Of a stretch of DNA of 64,000 nt, positions 41,514 to 50,687 are shown piece by piece. The translations under genes and the position numbers were made by a program. Source of the DNA: JAMXLO01 sp963719805 (lineage in GTDB: Bacteria; Pseudomonadota; Alphaproteobacteria; Acetobacterales; Acetobacteraceae). The notes beneath the pieces are model-generated. The model searched no databases. It was not told where the DNA came from and worked only from the letters and a program-made list of their open reading frames with translations. The DNA lies in assembly GCA_963719805.1 (NCBI GenBank), contig CAVRDF010000007.1, forward strand, positions 310,001 to 374,000, read 5' to 3'. Position 1 is the first letter of the stretch. Each line of letters starts with the position of its first letter.

Positions 41514-41590
41514 AATGGCTATGAGTTTTATGCCTTGGACGCAAGGCTGCGCCACCCGTACCGTCGATCGGCGATCGGGAGCCAAGAGCG

Positions 41591-42652
41591 ATGAAATTCG
41601 GCCTGCTAAGCCAGATCCAGGTGCCCAAGCCCTGGACCGAGACCACTGAGCGTAACGTCTATTGGCAGAACCTCGATCATGTAGCCGCCGCTGAGGATGC
41701 CGGGTTCAGCCACTTCTGGCTCACCGAACAGCACTTCTTCGCTGAAATCGGTCACTGCGCCTGCCCGGAGATGTTCCTCGCCGCCGCATCGCAGCGCACC
41801 AAGACCATCCGCCTCGGCTTCGCCGTTATCCTGATGCCCTGCCACAACCCGTTCATGATCGCCGAGCGTGTCGCGACGCTCGACATCCTGTCGAACGGCC
41901 GCTGCGAATTCGGCGCCGGACGCGGTACCGCACCGTACGTCGTCGAAGGTCTCGGCTTCAGCTCCGACGCCGAGTATGGCCGCGAGGTCGGGCGTGAGGC
42001 GCTGGAAGCCGTCGTGCAGATGCTCGATCAGGAGAGTTTCCCGGGCTTCAAGAGCAAGCACTTCGACCTGCCCGCGCGTCAGGTCGTGCCGCGCGCGATC
42101 CAGCAGCCGCATCCGCCGCTGTGGTTCGCCGCATCCAACCTGGAGACATTCGAGCGCGCCGGTGCACTTGGCGTCGGCGTGCTCGGCGTCACGCGGTACA
42201 CGCATGCCGAGATCAAGCCGCATGTCGATGCCTATCGTGCGGCAATCCGCACCGCCACGCCGGTTGGCCGGTTCGTCAACAATCATGTCGGCGTGTTCGC
42301 GATTGGCTGCGTGCATGACGATGACCGGATCGGCCGGGAAGTCGGCTGCGCCGCGGCGCGCTTCTATTATGGCGACAATGATGCGGAACTGAATCGCGTG
42401 CGGTTCGGGTCATCCGAAGGTGTCGAGCGCATCAAGGCGCGCATGGCCAGCTATTCAGACGACGACATGCTGAACAGCGGCATGGCAATCGGCGGCAATG
42501 CCGACAGCGTCTGCCGTCAGGTGGAGCGCTGGGCCTCCACCGGCATCGACCAGATGATCTTCATGTTCCAGATCGGCCGCACCACGCACGACCAGATCAT
42601 GCGTTCAATCGAAATCGTCGGCGAGAAGGTGATCCCGCGTTTCGCCGACTGA
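41591..42652 (+). CDS. Luciferase-like (LLM class) flavin-dependent oxidoreductase
   Basis: A 353-residue bacterial-luciferase-family monooxygenase. It has FSHFWLTEQHFFAEIG, IRLGFAVILMPCHNPFMIAERVATLDILSNGRCEFGAGRG, and a C-terminal VCRQVERWASTGIDQMIFMFQIG. It is divergently controlled by the LysR gene. The substrate is unknown; alkane-, sulfonate- or aromatic-type monooxygenation is possible. Confidence 0.88.
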   Translation: MKFGLLSQIQVPKPWTETTERNVYWQNLDHVAAAEDAGFSHFWLTEQHFFAEIGHCACPEMFLAAASQRTKTIRLGFAVILMPCHNPFMIAERVATLDILSNGRCEFGAGRGTAPYVVEGLGFSSDAEYGREVGREALEAVVQMLDQESFPGFKSKHFDLPARQVVPRAIQQPHPPLWFAASNLETFERAGALGVGVLGVTRYTHAEIKPHVDAYRAAIRTATPVGRFVNNHVGVFAIGCVHDDDRIGREVGCAAARFYYGDNDAELNRVRFGSSEGVERIKARMASYSDDDMLNSGMAIGGNADSVCRQVERWASTGIDQMIFMFQIGRTTHDQIMRSIEIVGEKVIPRFAD

Positions 42653-42663
42653 CCGGGAGGGCC

Positions 42664-42838
42664 AAGGGGCTCCGCCCCTTGCAACCCCGCTAAGGGCAAG
42701 CCCTTAGAACCCCATTTTGTTTGCGGAGGAAGGGGCCATCAAGGCTCCCGCACGTTCAGCGATCGGCCCCCTCGCTCAGCAAACAGGACGGATTCCAAAG
42801 GCTCCGCCTTTGGTGGGGTTCAGGGGGCAAAGCCCCCT
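42664..42838. repeat. Cluster of four GC-rich palindromes between convergent genes
   Basis: Four perfect hairpins in 175 bases: 42664-42680 (aaggggc/gcccctt), 42691-42706 (taagggc/gccctta), 42795-42813 (ccaaaggc/gcctttgg) and 42822-42838 (agggggc/gccccct). They lie between the luciferase-like and PLP-enzyme genes, so they could act as bidirectional terminators. The spacing and the GGGGTTC/GAACCCC flanks look like a composite repetitive element. Confidence 0.65.
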
Positions 42839-42841
42839 CAC

Positions 42842-44245
42842 CTACCCATTCGCACCGCTCACCGCGCGCCATGCCGCGAAGATCGCCTCGCAGGTTCGAT
42901 CGATATCCGCTTCGGTGGTCGGTGCCGAGATCACCGACATCCGCATCACCCACTTGTTGCGCCACCGCGCGCCCCCAGCAAACAGCGTTCCGTCTGCCTG
43001 GATGCGCCGTATCGTCTCGAGCGTCATGCGATCCGCCGGCTCATCCACGTCGCTCGCACCAAACCGCACGATCACCTGGTTTAGCCCAACGTCGTTCAGC
43101 ACGAACACGCCCGCTTCGCGCGCCAGACGCCGCGCCAGGTGTTGTGCAAGCCGGCAATGCTCCGCCACCATCGAGGCGATGCCAGCGCGCCCGAGACGGC
43201 GGATCATTGCCCAGGTCGCGAAGCCGCGCGCGCGGCGCGACAGTTCCGGCACAAAGTGCGACGGATCGCGCTCGCCTTCGGCAACCGGCGGCAGGTAGCT
43301 GGCGGCTATGGTCATCGCGCTGCGATGCGCCTCCGCGTCGCGCACGATCGCGTATCCACAATCGTATGGCGTCTGTAGCCACTTGTGTCCGTCCGTCGCC
43401 CACGAATCAACGGCGTCGTAGCCGGCAGCCAGCGCGGCGGTTTGCGGACAGGCACGCGCCCACAGGCCGAATGCGCCATCGACATGCACCCATGCGTCAT
43501 GCCGGCGCGCCGCGGCAACGATGTCAGTGATCGGGTCGAAGGCGCCGGTGTTAAGCTGCCCAGCCTGCGCGATCGCGATGGTGGGTCCTGAACAATCGGC
43601 TATCACGCGGGCAAAATCCGCCGCCAGCATGCGGCCTTGTTCGTCAGTCGCGACACGCCGCACCCGGCCATGCCCCAGGCCGAGGAACTGCAACGACGAA
43701 AAAACGCTGGTATGCGCATCGTCGCCGATCAGCACATTGATCGGTGGCGCGCCGAACAAGCCATCCGCTTCGACATTCCAGCCAACGCGGCGCAACACCG
43801 CGCCGCGTGCCGCCGCCAGGCAGACGAAACTCGCCACTGTCGCCCCGGTGACAAACCCCACGGACGCAGTGCGCGGCAGATCCAATAGATCGAGCAGCCA
43901 TTTCGCTGCCACCGTTTCTGCCGCGGCTGCGGCGGGCGATGCCTCGTGGTTGCCGGCGTTCTGTCCCCACACAGCAGTCAACCAGTCCGCCACAACGCCA
44001 GCGGGATGCGATGCGCCGATGACCCAGCCATAGAAACGCGGACCGGTCATCGCGCGTAATCCCGGTTCGGCAAGCCTCACCAGTTCATCGAGCACTTCGG
44101 CATCCGGCGTGCCCTGCGCTGGCGTCGGCGCATCGAACGCATCGCGCATCTCGGAATAGGGCAGCGGTGCCGCGGCCTCGCCGACGGCATCCCGGTATTC
44201 GGCCGCAAGCCGCGCGGCCCGTGCGAACAAGGGTTCGGGCGACAT
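42842..44245 (-). CDS. PLP-dependent group II decarboxylase-like protein
   Basis: A 467-residue fold-type I PLP enzyme resembling aromatic-L-amino-acid or glutamate decarboxylases. It has His178 (DDAHTS), Asp256 (HVDGAFG) and Lys288 in TDGHKWLQTPYDCGYA for the Schiff base. FVTGATVASFVCLAAAR is the phosphate-binding region. The amino acid substrate cannot be told. Divergent from the DHOD-like gene by 45 bases. Confidence 0.85.
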   Translation of the reverse strand: MSPEPLFARAARLAAEYRDAVGEAAAPLPYSEMRDAFDAPTPAQGTPDAEVLDELVRLAEPGLRAMTGPRFYGWVIGASHPAGVVADWLTAVWGQNAGNHEASPAAAAAETVAAKWLLDLLDLPRTASVGFVTGATVASFVCLAAARGAVLRRVGWNVEADGLFGAPPINVLIGDDAHTSVFSSLQFLGLGHGRVRRVATDEQGRMLAADFARVIADCSGPTIAIAQAGQLNTGAFDPITDIVAAARRHDAWVHVDGAFGLWARACPQTAALAAGYDAVDSWATDGHKWLQTPYDCGYAIVRDAEAHRSAMTIAASYLPPVAEGERDPSHFVPELSRRARGFATWAMIRRLGRAGIASMVAEHCRLAQHLARRLAREAGVFVLNDVGLNQVIVRFGASDVDEPADRMTLETIRRIQADGTLFAGGARWRNKWVMRMSVISAPTTEADIDRTCEAIFAAWRAVSGANG

Positions 44246-44290
44246 GCATGCAGGCTAGGCAGACCGTACGCGCCGCGCAACACTCCCCGC

Positions 44291-45340
44291 ATGACAGCAC
44301 GACTCGTGACCAAGATCGGCGAATTCACTCTGCCCAACCCGGTGATCTGCGGCTCCGGTGAACCGGTGATGACTGAATCCGGCATCCGTGCCGCATTGCG
44401 CGCCGGTGCCGCCGGCGTGATTGCCAAATCAGTGAACGAGCAGCGCGCCGCGGCACGCCAGCTCGATCTCGCCGACTATGCGCAGCTCGACGCCGAAGGC
44501 GCGCCGATAGAGCATGGCGTTTCGATCTTCTGCCGCTCCGGATTATCGCAGCGCGCACCAGCCGAATGGTTCGAGGCCATCGCCCGCATCGACCGCGATG
44601 CGGCGCGCGACGGCCGCTTCGTTGCCGCCAGCATCGTGCTCGCAAGCGCCGACGGTGCGGAGCACCTGGCACGCGCCGCACGTCAGGCCGGATTGCGCGT
44701 GTTCGAACTCAATGTCGGCGCGCCACACGCATCGGAAGCCACGCCTGGCGCGATCACGCAGGAAACCGATCCGGTGCGGCTGCGCCAACTTGTGGCGCGC
44801 GTGCGCGCTGCCACTGAAGGCATGCAGCTTTGGGTGAAGCTGACGGGGCTCACGAGCAATCTGCCCGCACTGGCACTGGCTGCCGCGCAAGCCGGCGCCG
44901 ATGCCGTCTGCATGATGGGTCGCTTCATGGCGATGGTGCCGGACCTTGAAACGCTTTCGCCGGCGCTCGGCACATCGGCTGCCTATGGCGGACCATGGGC
45001 CTTGCCGATCGTCTGCCGCTTTCTGGCCCTGAGCCGGCGTGCTGCCGGTCCGGAATTTCCATTGCTCGGAACCAATGGCGCGCGCACCGGTGCCGATGTG
45101 GCGCGCATGGCGCTGGCCGGTGCCTCGGCCTGTGAACTGTTATCGATAGTGATGCATGAAGGCTTCGATGGCCTGACGCGTGTCATCGCTGAACTCGACG
45201 AATTCCTTGCCGCACGCGATCTGACTTTCACCGATGTGATCGGCCGCGCCGCCGACACGCTGCAAGCGTACGGCGAGCAGACGGCAGCACCGGGACGATG
45301 GAAGTCGTTCGTGCCGCGCGAAACGTTGGCAGGAGACTGA
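44291..45340 (+). CDS. Dihydroorotate-dehydrogenase-like FMN protein
   Basis: A 349-residue FMN TIM-barrel protein of the PyrD/PreA superfamily: PNPVICGSGEP at the start, FELNVGAPH, LWVKLTG, and a flavin-phosphate site in LLGTNGARTGADVARMALAGAS. It lacks the typical pyrD context and the class 1 catalytic cysteine region is not clear, so an alternative dehydrogenase role is possible. Confidence 0.75.
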   Translation: MTARLVTKIGEFTLPNPVICGSGEPVMTESGIRAALRAGAAGVIAKSVNEQRAAARQLDLADYAQLDAEGAPIEHGVSIFCRSGLSQRAPAEWFEAIARIDRDAARDGRFVAASIVLASADGAEHLARAARQAGLRVFELNVGAPHASEATPGAITQETDPVRLRQLVARVRAATEGMQLWVKLTGLTSNLPALALAAAQAGADAVCMMGRFMAMVPDLETLSPALGTSAAYGGPWALPIVCRFLALSRRAAGPEFPLLGTNGARTGADVARMALAGASACELLSIVMHEGFDGLTRVIAELDEFLAARDLTFTDVIGRAADTLQAYGEQTAAPGRWKSFVPRETLAGD

Positions 45341-45341
45341 G

Positions 45342-46019
45342 CTACTCAGCGGCCTTCGGCAGTTCATCCGCCAGGCGGCGCACCCGCAGGATCGGATCAC
45401 GGCGCAACGTCTCTGGAATCAGCAGGCCCAGCGCTCCGGCCACCGACCAATACGCGTGATCCGCATGCCGCACGATCATGCACTCGGATGAAACGCCGAG
45501 ATGCTGGCCCTCCAGCGAATGCGCGCAGGCGATATGCGCGATCTCCTCCGGCAGACCGACAGCCAGGCATATGTAGGTACCGAAGACTGTATGCCGCAGC
45601 GTCGGTTGGCCGGTTGCCGACGGATCCTCCGCCCAGCGCGCCTGATTGTCAGGATCGAATTCGTAGCACTTCCCCACGTCATGACAGAGCGCGCCGCACA
45701 GCACCACGTCACGGTTGATGCTCACCTCCGGCCGCTGTGTCGCGAAGGTGTCGGCGATCTGCAACGCCAGCCGCGCCACGCCACGCAGATGATCCGCCTG
45801 CGACCCGCGCTTCAGCACGTTCATCCCGGGATTGCCGCCGGGCGGAATGTCGCTGATGCGTCCAAAGCTGGAATGCGATAGCGCGAACGCCCACGCCTCG
45901 ATCGCCTTGCGCCGCAGATGGTCATCGCCGATGTCGGCCAGCTCGGGCAGGTCTTCGGCCACGCTCCGGCGCAGTGCATCGGTCACCGGTCGTTGCTGTT
46001 TCAGATAGTGCAGGCTCAT
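45342..46019 (-). CDS. HD-domain phosphohydrolase-like protein
   Basis: A 225-residue HD-superfamily protein. Metal motifs are QADHLRGVAR (His77) and LCGALCHDVGK (His113-Asp114), with later histidines in IAHIACAHSLEG. It would hydrolyse a phosphate ester of unknown identity. It converges with the DHOD-like gene with no spacing. Confidence 0.8.
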   Translation of the reverse strand: MSLHYLKQQRPVTDALRRSVAEDLPELADIGDDHLRRKAIEAWAFALSHSSFGRISDIPPGGNPGMNVLKRGSQADHLRGVARLALQIADTFATQRPEVSINRDVVLCGALCHDVGKCYEFDPDNQARWAEDPSATGQPTLRHTVFGTYICLAVGLPEEIAHIACAHSLEGQHLGVSSECMIVRHADHAYWSVAGALGLLIPETLRRDPILRVRRLADELPKAAE

Positions 46020-46083
46020 GCGCTCCCCCTTCCCGGCCGATCCATACTATCCTCGCGAGTGACATTCAGGGAAAGCGAGGCCG

Positions 46084-46728
46084 ATGATCGACCGCGCGAC
46101 AGACATTCTGGGGCTGGTGGACGTGCAGCCTACCTTCATGCCGGGCGGCGAATTGCCGGTGACTGATGGCCACGCCGTGGTGCCGGTGATCAACCGTCTG
46201 CTGCCTCGCTTCGATCACGCGTTCGCCACGCAGGACTGGCATACTCCCGTCCACAGCTCGTTCGCCAGCTCGCATCCAGGACGCAAACCGTTTGACACCA
46301 TCGACATGGCATACGGTTCGCAGGTGCTATGGCCGGATCACGCCATCCAGGGCAGTGCGAACGCCGAATTGCATCGCGATCTTGATCTGACACGTGTCGA
46401 GGTGATCATCCGCAAAGGCTTCCATCGCGACATCGACAGCTACTCGACATTCTTCGAGAACGACCGCCGAACGTCCACCGGGCTCGATGGCTGGCTGCGT
46501 CAGCGCGGCTTCCGCCGTGTCTTCCTCGCCGGTCTCGCCACCGATTTCTGCGTTGCCTGGTCGGCCGAGGACGCCTTGCGCCTTGGCTATGACGTACTGG
46601 TGATCGAAGATGCCTGCCGAGGTATCGGCGTCCCCCTTGGCAACGGCCGCAGCACGATGGACGAATCACGCGCACGCCTGCACCAGCTCGGCGTGCGCTT
46701 CATTTCGAGCAAAGATATTACAGCATGA
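46084..46728 (+). CDS. pncA: Nicotinamidase
   Basis: A 214-residue isochorismatase-fold amidase that deaminates nicotinamide to nicotinate for NAD salvage. The triad Asp13 (LVDVQPTFMPGGELPV), Lys111 (IIRKG) and Cys156 (ATDFCVAWSA) and metal ligands Asp51, His53 and His86 (QDWHTP, WPDHAIQG) are all present. Its stop overlaps the following epimerase start. Confidence 0.93.
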   Translation: MIDRATDILGLVDVQPTFMPGGELPVTDGHAVVPVINRLLPRFDHAFATQDWHTPVHSSFASSHPGRKPFDTIDMAYGSQVLWPDHAIQGSANAELHRDLDLTRVEVIIRKGFHRDIDSYSTFFENDRRTSTGLDGWLRQRGFRRVFLAGLATDFCVAWSAEDALRLGYDVLVIEDACRGIGVPLGNGRSTMDESRARLHQLGVRFISSKDITA

Positions 46729-47648
46729 CGACATGGCTGATTACCGGCGGCGCCGGCTTCATCGGTTCCCACCTCTCCGAGGCCTTGCTCAAGCAGGGTG
46801 ACCGCGTGCGGGTGCTTGACGATTTCTCTACTGGCAAGCACGAAAACATCGCGTCGTCCGTCGAGGTGATCAAGGGTGACGTCGCCGACCCCGCGGCCGT
46901 GCGCGACGCGGTCCAGGGAGTTGCGGGATGCTTCCATCTCGCTGCGATCGCATCGGTGGAACGCGGCGTCAACGACTGGCTCGGTTCGCATCGCGCCAAT
47001 CTGACCGGTGCCATCACTCTGTTCGACGCGCTGCGGTCAAGCCGGGTTCCAGTTGTCTATGCATCTTCAGCCGCGGTGTATGGCGACGTGCCCACGGTGC
47101 CGATCGCCGAAACAACGGAGCGCCGTCCGCTTTCTGCCTACGGCGCCGACAAATACGGTTGTGAATTGCACGCCCGCGTCGCCAGCCACGTGCACCGCAT
47201 TCCCACCGTCGGATTGCGTTTCTTCAATGTCTATGGCCCCCGCCAGGATCCCCATTCGCCTTATTCAGGCGTCATCTCGATCTTCTGCGAACGCATCCGC
47301 CGCGGTGCATCGATCGATATCTTCGGCGACGGTGGCCAGACGCGCGACTTCGTCTATGTCGGCGATGTGGTGGCCGCGCTGCTGGCCGCGATGCGCCTGC
47401 GCCCGCTCGATGCGCCGGTGTTCAATGTCTGCTCCGGCATCGCCACATCGGTGCTCGATCTCGCGCACACCATCGCCGAACTCTCCGGCTCGCAGCTCGA
47501 AGTATGCAACAGACCGCCGCGTGCGGGCGAGATCCGCCACTCGATCGGCTCACGCCAGCACTCCGCGGCCACGTTTTCGCTGGCAGAACCCGTCGCACTG
47601 CGGGCCGGTCTTGCCACCGTGCTGGACTGGCTCGACCGGACAAGCTAA
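46725..47648 (+). CDS. NAD-dependent UDP-sugar epimerase
   Basis: A 307-residue extended SDR protein of the UDP-glucose 4-epimerase type. It has TGGAGFIG (7-14), ASSAAVYG near 113-120, and Tyr139/Lys143 in YGADK. RFFNVYGPRQDP follows. ATG 46725 overlaps the pncA stop. It starts the plus-strand part of the exopolysaccharide locus with YdcF-like and GT4 genes. Confidence 0.88.
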   Translation: MTTWLITGGAGFIGSHLSEALLKQGDRVRVLDDFSTGKHENIASSVEVIKGDVADPAAVRDAVQGVAGCFHLAAIASVERGVNDWLGSHRANLTGAITLFDALRSSRVPVVYASSAAVYGDVPTVPIAETTERRPLSAYGADKYGCELHARVASHVHRIPTVGLRFFNVYGPRQDPHSPYSGVISIFCERIRRGASIDIFGDGGQTRDFVYVGDVVAALLAAMRLRPLDAPVFNVCSGIATSVLDLAHTIAELSGSQLEVCNRPPRAGEIRHSIGSRQHSAATFSLAEPVALRAGLATVLDWLDRTS

Positions 47649-47678
47649 CGCAGGCAGTGATCCCCAGGAGCAAATCGA

Positions 47679-48413
47679 GTGTCGCTGAAGGCCGTGGCGG
47701 AGGCTTTGCTGGTGCCGCCGGTATCACTGCTGCTGCTTGCCATAGTCGGATTACTGATCGAGCGCCGTTATCGCGTCTTCGGCCGCGTCGTGGCGTGGAC
47801 CGGATTGCTGCTCTTGCTGCTGCTTGCCATGCCCGCGGTGAGCGGCGGATTGCTCATCGCACTGGAGCAGAACCTGCCGCTGACGCCTCCAGCCGATGCC
47901 CCGCCGCAGGCCATTGTGATCCTTGGCGGCGACGCCCTGCGTGGTGGCGGCTCGCTGGTGCAACCAGGACTGCTCTCGATGCAGCGCGATCTGGCCGGCG
48001 CTGCTCTCGCCCGGCGAACCAACCTGCCGATATTGGTCAGCGGAGGGCCGCTGCATCCCAGCGATCCCCCCATTGCCAGGCTGATGGCCGACAGCCTGGA
48101 GCGCGATCTGCGCATGCCTGTGAAATGGATCGAGGGACAATCGCGCGATACCTGGGAAAATGCCCATCTCAGCGCCCCCATTCTGCTCGGTCAGGGTATC
48201 CACTCGATCTACGTCGTCACCCAGGCCTGGCATATGCGACGCGCGCTGCTTGCCTTCGCCGGCACCGGCATCACCGTCACCGCGGCACCGACTCACTTCG
48301 ACCACGCGCCGACACCGATTGCCGGAGATTTCCTGCCGGAGGTGGGCGCCTGGCGCGAAGCCTTCTACGCAATGCACGAGTGGATCGGCTGCGCCTGGTA
48401 CGCGCTTCGCTGA
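47679..48413 (+). CDS. YdcF/ElyC family DUF218 protein
   Basis: A 244-residue protein with two N-terminal membrane helices (about 8-25 and 33-55) and a DUF218 domain starting AIVILGGDALRGGG, then VSGGPLHPSD, SRDTWENA and VVTQAWHMRRALLAF. The family includes ElyC, involved in envelope polysaccharide metabolism. GTG start at 47679 has AGGAG upstream. Confidence 0.87.
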   Translation: MSLKAVAEALLVPPVSLLLLAIVGLLIERRYRVFGRVVAWTGLLLLLLLAMPAVSGGLLIALEQNLPLTPPADAPPQAIVILGGDALRGGGSLVQPGLLSMQRDLAGAALARRTNLPILVSGGPLHPSDPPIARLMADSLERDLRMPVKWIEGQSRDTWENAHLSAPILLGQGIHSIYVVTQAWHMRRALLAFAGTGITVTAAPTHFDHAPTPIAGDFLPEVGAWREAFYAMHEWIGCAWYALR

Positions 48414-48427
48414 TGCAAGGGTGACGC

Positions 48428-49594
48428 ATGCGCATTCTGTACAGCCATCGCATCCAGTCGCGCGACGGACAGAGCGTGCATGTCGAGGAACTGGTCGCAG
48501 CACTGCGCGCGCTCGGCCACGAAGTGCTTGTGGTTGGCCCAGGCTTTTACGAGAACGCGCAATTCGGCGGCGAAAGCGGCTTGGTGGCGGCGATCCGATC
48601 GCGCCTGCCGCGTGCAGTCGGTGAGCTCGCGGAGCTGTTCTACAACATAGCGGCGTGGTGGCGCTTGCGTCTGGCCTATCGCCGTCTGCGCCCAGACCTG
48701 ATCTATGAGCGCTACAACCTATACCATCTGGCCGGTACTTTGGTGTCTCGCCGCAAAGGCGTGCCGCTGTTCATGGAAGTCAACGCACCGCTCGTCGACG
48801 AACGCGCCCGTCACGGAGGACTGGGCCTGCCGGGCTTGGCGCGCTGGGCAGAACGTTTCGTCTGGCGTTCATCCGACCGGGTACTGGCTGTTACCGGCGT
48901 GTTGCGCGACATGGTGGTGGACGCTGGTGTGCCAAACGAGCGCACCGAAGTCGTGCCGAACGGCATCGATCCTACGCGCTTCGTTGCATTGCCGCCCCGG
49001 CCCAATGCGCCGGATCCTGTCGTGCTGGGCTTCGTAGGCTTCGTGCGCGACTGGCACGGCCTGGATACCGTGATCGCCGCGATGGCAGCCGATACGGCAA
49101 CCAAGCTTGAGCTTGTTGTCGTTGGTGATGGTCCCGCCCTTCCCGCATTGCGCGAGCAGGCAAAGTCACTCGGCATCGAGCATCGTGTACGCTTCACCGG
49201 TCTCGCCGCGCATGATGCAATACCGGGTATCGTCGCCGGCTTCGACATCGCATTGCAGCCGCGCGTCGTTGCCTACGCCTCGCCATTGAAGCTGTTCGAG
49301 TACATGGCCGCTGGCAAGGCGATCGCGGCGCCTGATCAACCGAACATCCGCGAGGTGCTGACCGACGGAACAACAGCACTGTTGTTCGATCCTGCCGCGC
49401 CTGACGCGATGTGGCGCGCTATCGTCACGCTCGCGGCAGATCCGGCGTTGCGCGCGCGATTGGGTGCGGCCGCGCGTACCGAGATCGAGCAGCGCGACTA
49501 CACCTGGCGCGGCAATGCCGAACGCGTCGTAAGCCTCGCCCACGCAGTGCGAGAGGTAGGCGCGCGAAGCCGCGAGAGGCTGCCGCCAGCGTAG
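48428..49594 (+). CDS. Glycosyltransferase family 4
   Basis: A 388-residue GT-B enzyme with an N-terminal acceptor half (MRILYSHRIQSRDGQSVHVEELV) and a C-terminal nucleotide-sugar half (VPNGIDPTRF, LVVVGDGPALPALREQA, FEYMAAGKAIAAPDQPNI). It is likely an exopolysaccharide chain-building enzyme and converges with another GT4 gene with a four-base gap. Confidence 0.88.
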   Translation: MRILYSHRIQSRDGQSVHVEELVAALRALGHEVLVVGPGFYENAQFGGESGLVAAIRSRLPRAVGELAELFYNIAAWWRLRLAYRRLRPDLIYERYNLYHLAGTLVSRRKGVPLFMEVNAPLVDERARHGGLGLPGLARWAERFVWRSSDRVLAVTGVLRDMVVDAGVPNERTEVVPNGIDPTRFVALPPRPNAPDPVVLGFVGFVRDWHGLDTVIAAMAADTATKLELVVVGDGPALPALREQAKSLGIEHRVRFTGLAAHDAIPGIVAGFDIALQPRVVAYASPLKLFEYMAAGKAIAAPDQPNIREVLTDGTTALLFDPAAPDAMWRAIVTLAADPALRARLGAAARTEIEQRDYTWRGNAERVVSLAHAVREVGARSRERLPPA

Positions 49595-49598
49595 GCGA

Positions 49599-50684
49599 TC
49601 AGTTCGCTGTGCCCTCGAACAACGCCCGATAGGTCGCAACCATGCGGTCCTGATCGAACGCGGATTCCGCCTTTGCCCGATTCGCCGCGCCAACCTGGAC
49701 GCGTTTTGCCGGATCGCGCGCCAACGCCAGCATGGCATCCGCCAATGCAACGTCATCCCTCAGCGTGACAAACGGACGATTGTCCTCGGCCAGCACGGCG
49801 GCGACATCGCCCACGTCTGTCGCCGCGACGGGCAGGCCCGATGCCATCGCTTCGACGATCGATAGCGGCATCTGCTCGGTGTCGGATGACAGAGCGAAAA
49901 TGTCGAAGTCGCGATACAATGGAGCCGGATCATCGACGTGACCGGGAAATGCAACGCGATCCGCGATCCCGAGCTCGGCCGCCAACTGTTCCAGCCCCTC
50001 GCGCTCGGCCCCGCTGCCGGCAATCACCAGACGCGCCGGCATCGCTGCAACGACGCGATGGAACGCCCGCAGCAGGCGCGGCAAGTTCTTCTCCCGCCGC
50101 AACGCCGCCACTGTGCCAAAGACAGGTTCGCGTTCCGGCGCATGATCGATCGGCGCGAAGCGATGCAGATCAACGCCGTTCGGTACATAGGACACCCTGC
50201 GCGGCGACAGCTTCCATGTCTCGGTGGCGATGTGCCAAAGCGTGCGCGATGGCAGCACCACCGTGCTGCGCGCCAACACCAAGCGCCTTGTCAGCACGCG
50301 GCGCCTGATCTGCGCGTCGCGTTCCTCGGGTCCGAACCCATCCTCGATGTGGATGTGACGAACCAGGCGAGGCAGATTGGCCATCGCCCACTCGATCGAT
50401 CCCCAGTTGTAGGTCACCAGCAGGTCCGGCGAGAATTGACGGATCAACCCGCGAAAGCGCCGGATGTTGCCGAAGGTTGCCTGCTTCGGTGCGTCGATCG
50501 CCTCGCAGCGCAGGTCCAGTCCCCGGTCGAGACGACCCGCGCAGGCATAGTTCCCATCCATCGCCACTACGGTGTGGCGGAAACCATCGCCGCAGCTGTT
50601 GGCGATCGTGGCAAAGCGGATCTGCGGCCCACCAACGGCGAACGTGGCGAATACGTGCAGCAGCGATGGCCGGCCGACCGGCAT
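49599..50684 (-). CDS. Glycosyltransferase family 4
   Basis: A 361-residue GT-B glycosyltransferase: LLHVFATFAVGGPQIRFATIAN at the N-terminus, VSYVPNGVDLHRFAP, LVIAGSGAEREGLEQLAAELG, and MPLSIVEAMASGLPVAATDVGD at the nucleotide-sugar site. Its ATG lies three bases after the stop of the Gfo/Idh-epimerase fusion, so the two are probably co-translated. Confidence 0.88.
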   Translation of the reverse strand: MPVGRPSLLHVFATFAVGGPQIRFATIANSCGDGFRHTVVAMDGNYACAGRLDRGLDLRCEAIDAPKQATFGNIRRFRGLIRQFSPDLLVTYNWGSIEWAMANLPRLVRHIHIEDGFGPEERDAQIRRRVLTRRLVLARSTVVLPSRTLWHIATETWKLSPRRVSYVPNGVDLHRFAPIDHAPEREPVFGTVAALRREKNLPRLLRAFHRVVAAMPARLVIAGSGAEREGLEQLAAELGIADRVAFPGHVDDPAPLYRDFDIFALSSDTEQMPLSIVEAMASGLPVAATDVGDVAAVLAEDNRPFVTLRDDVALADAMLALARDPAKRVQVGAANRAKAESAFDQDRMVATYRALFEGTAN

Positions 50685-50687
50685 CGG

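Noticed and set aside
42664..42838. CRISPR array
   Set aside because: The palindromes differ in sequence and spacing, and no regular repeat-spacer pattern exists here or elsewhere in the window.
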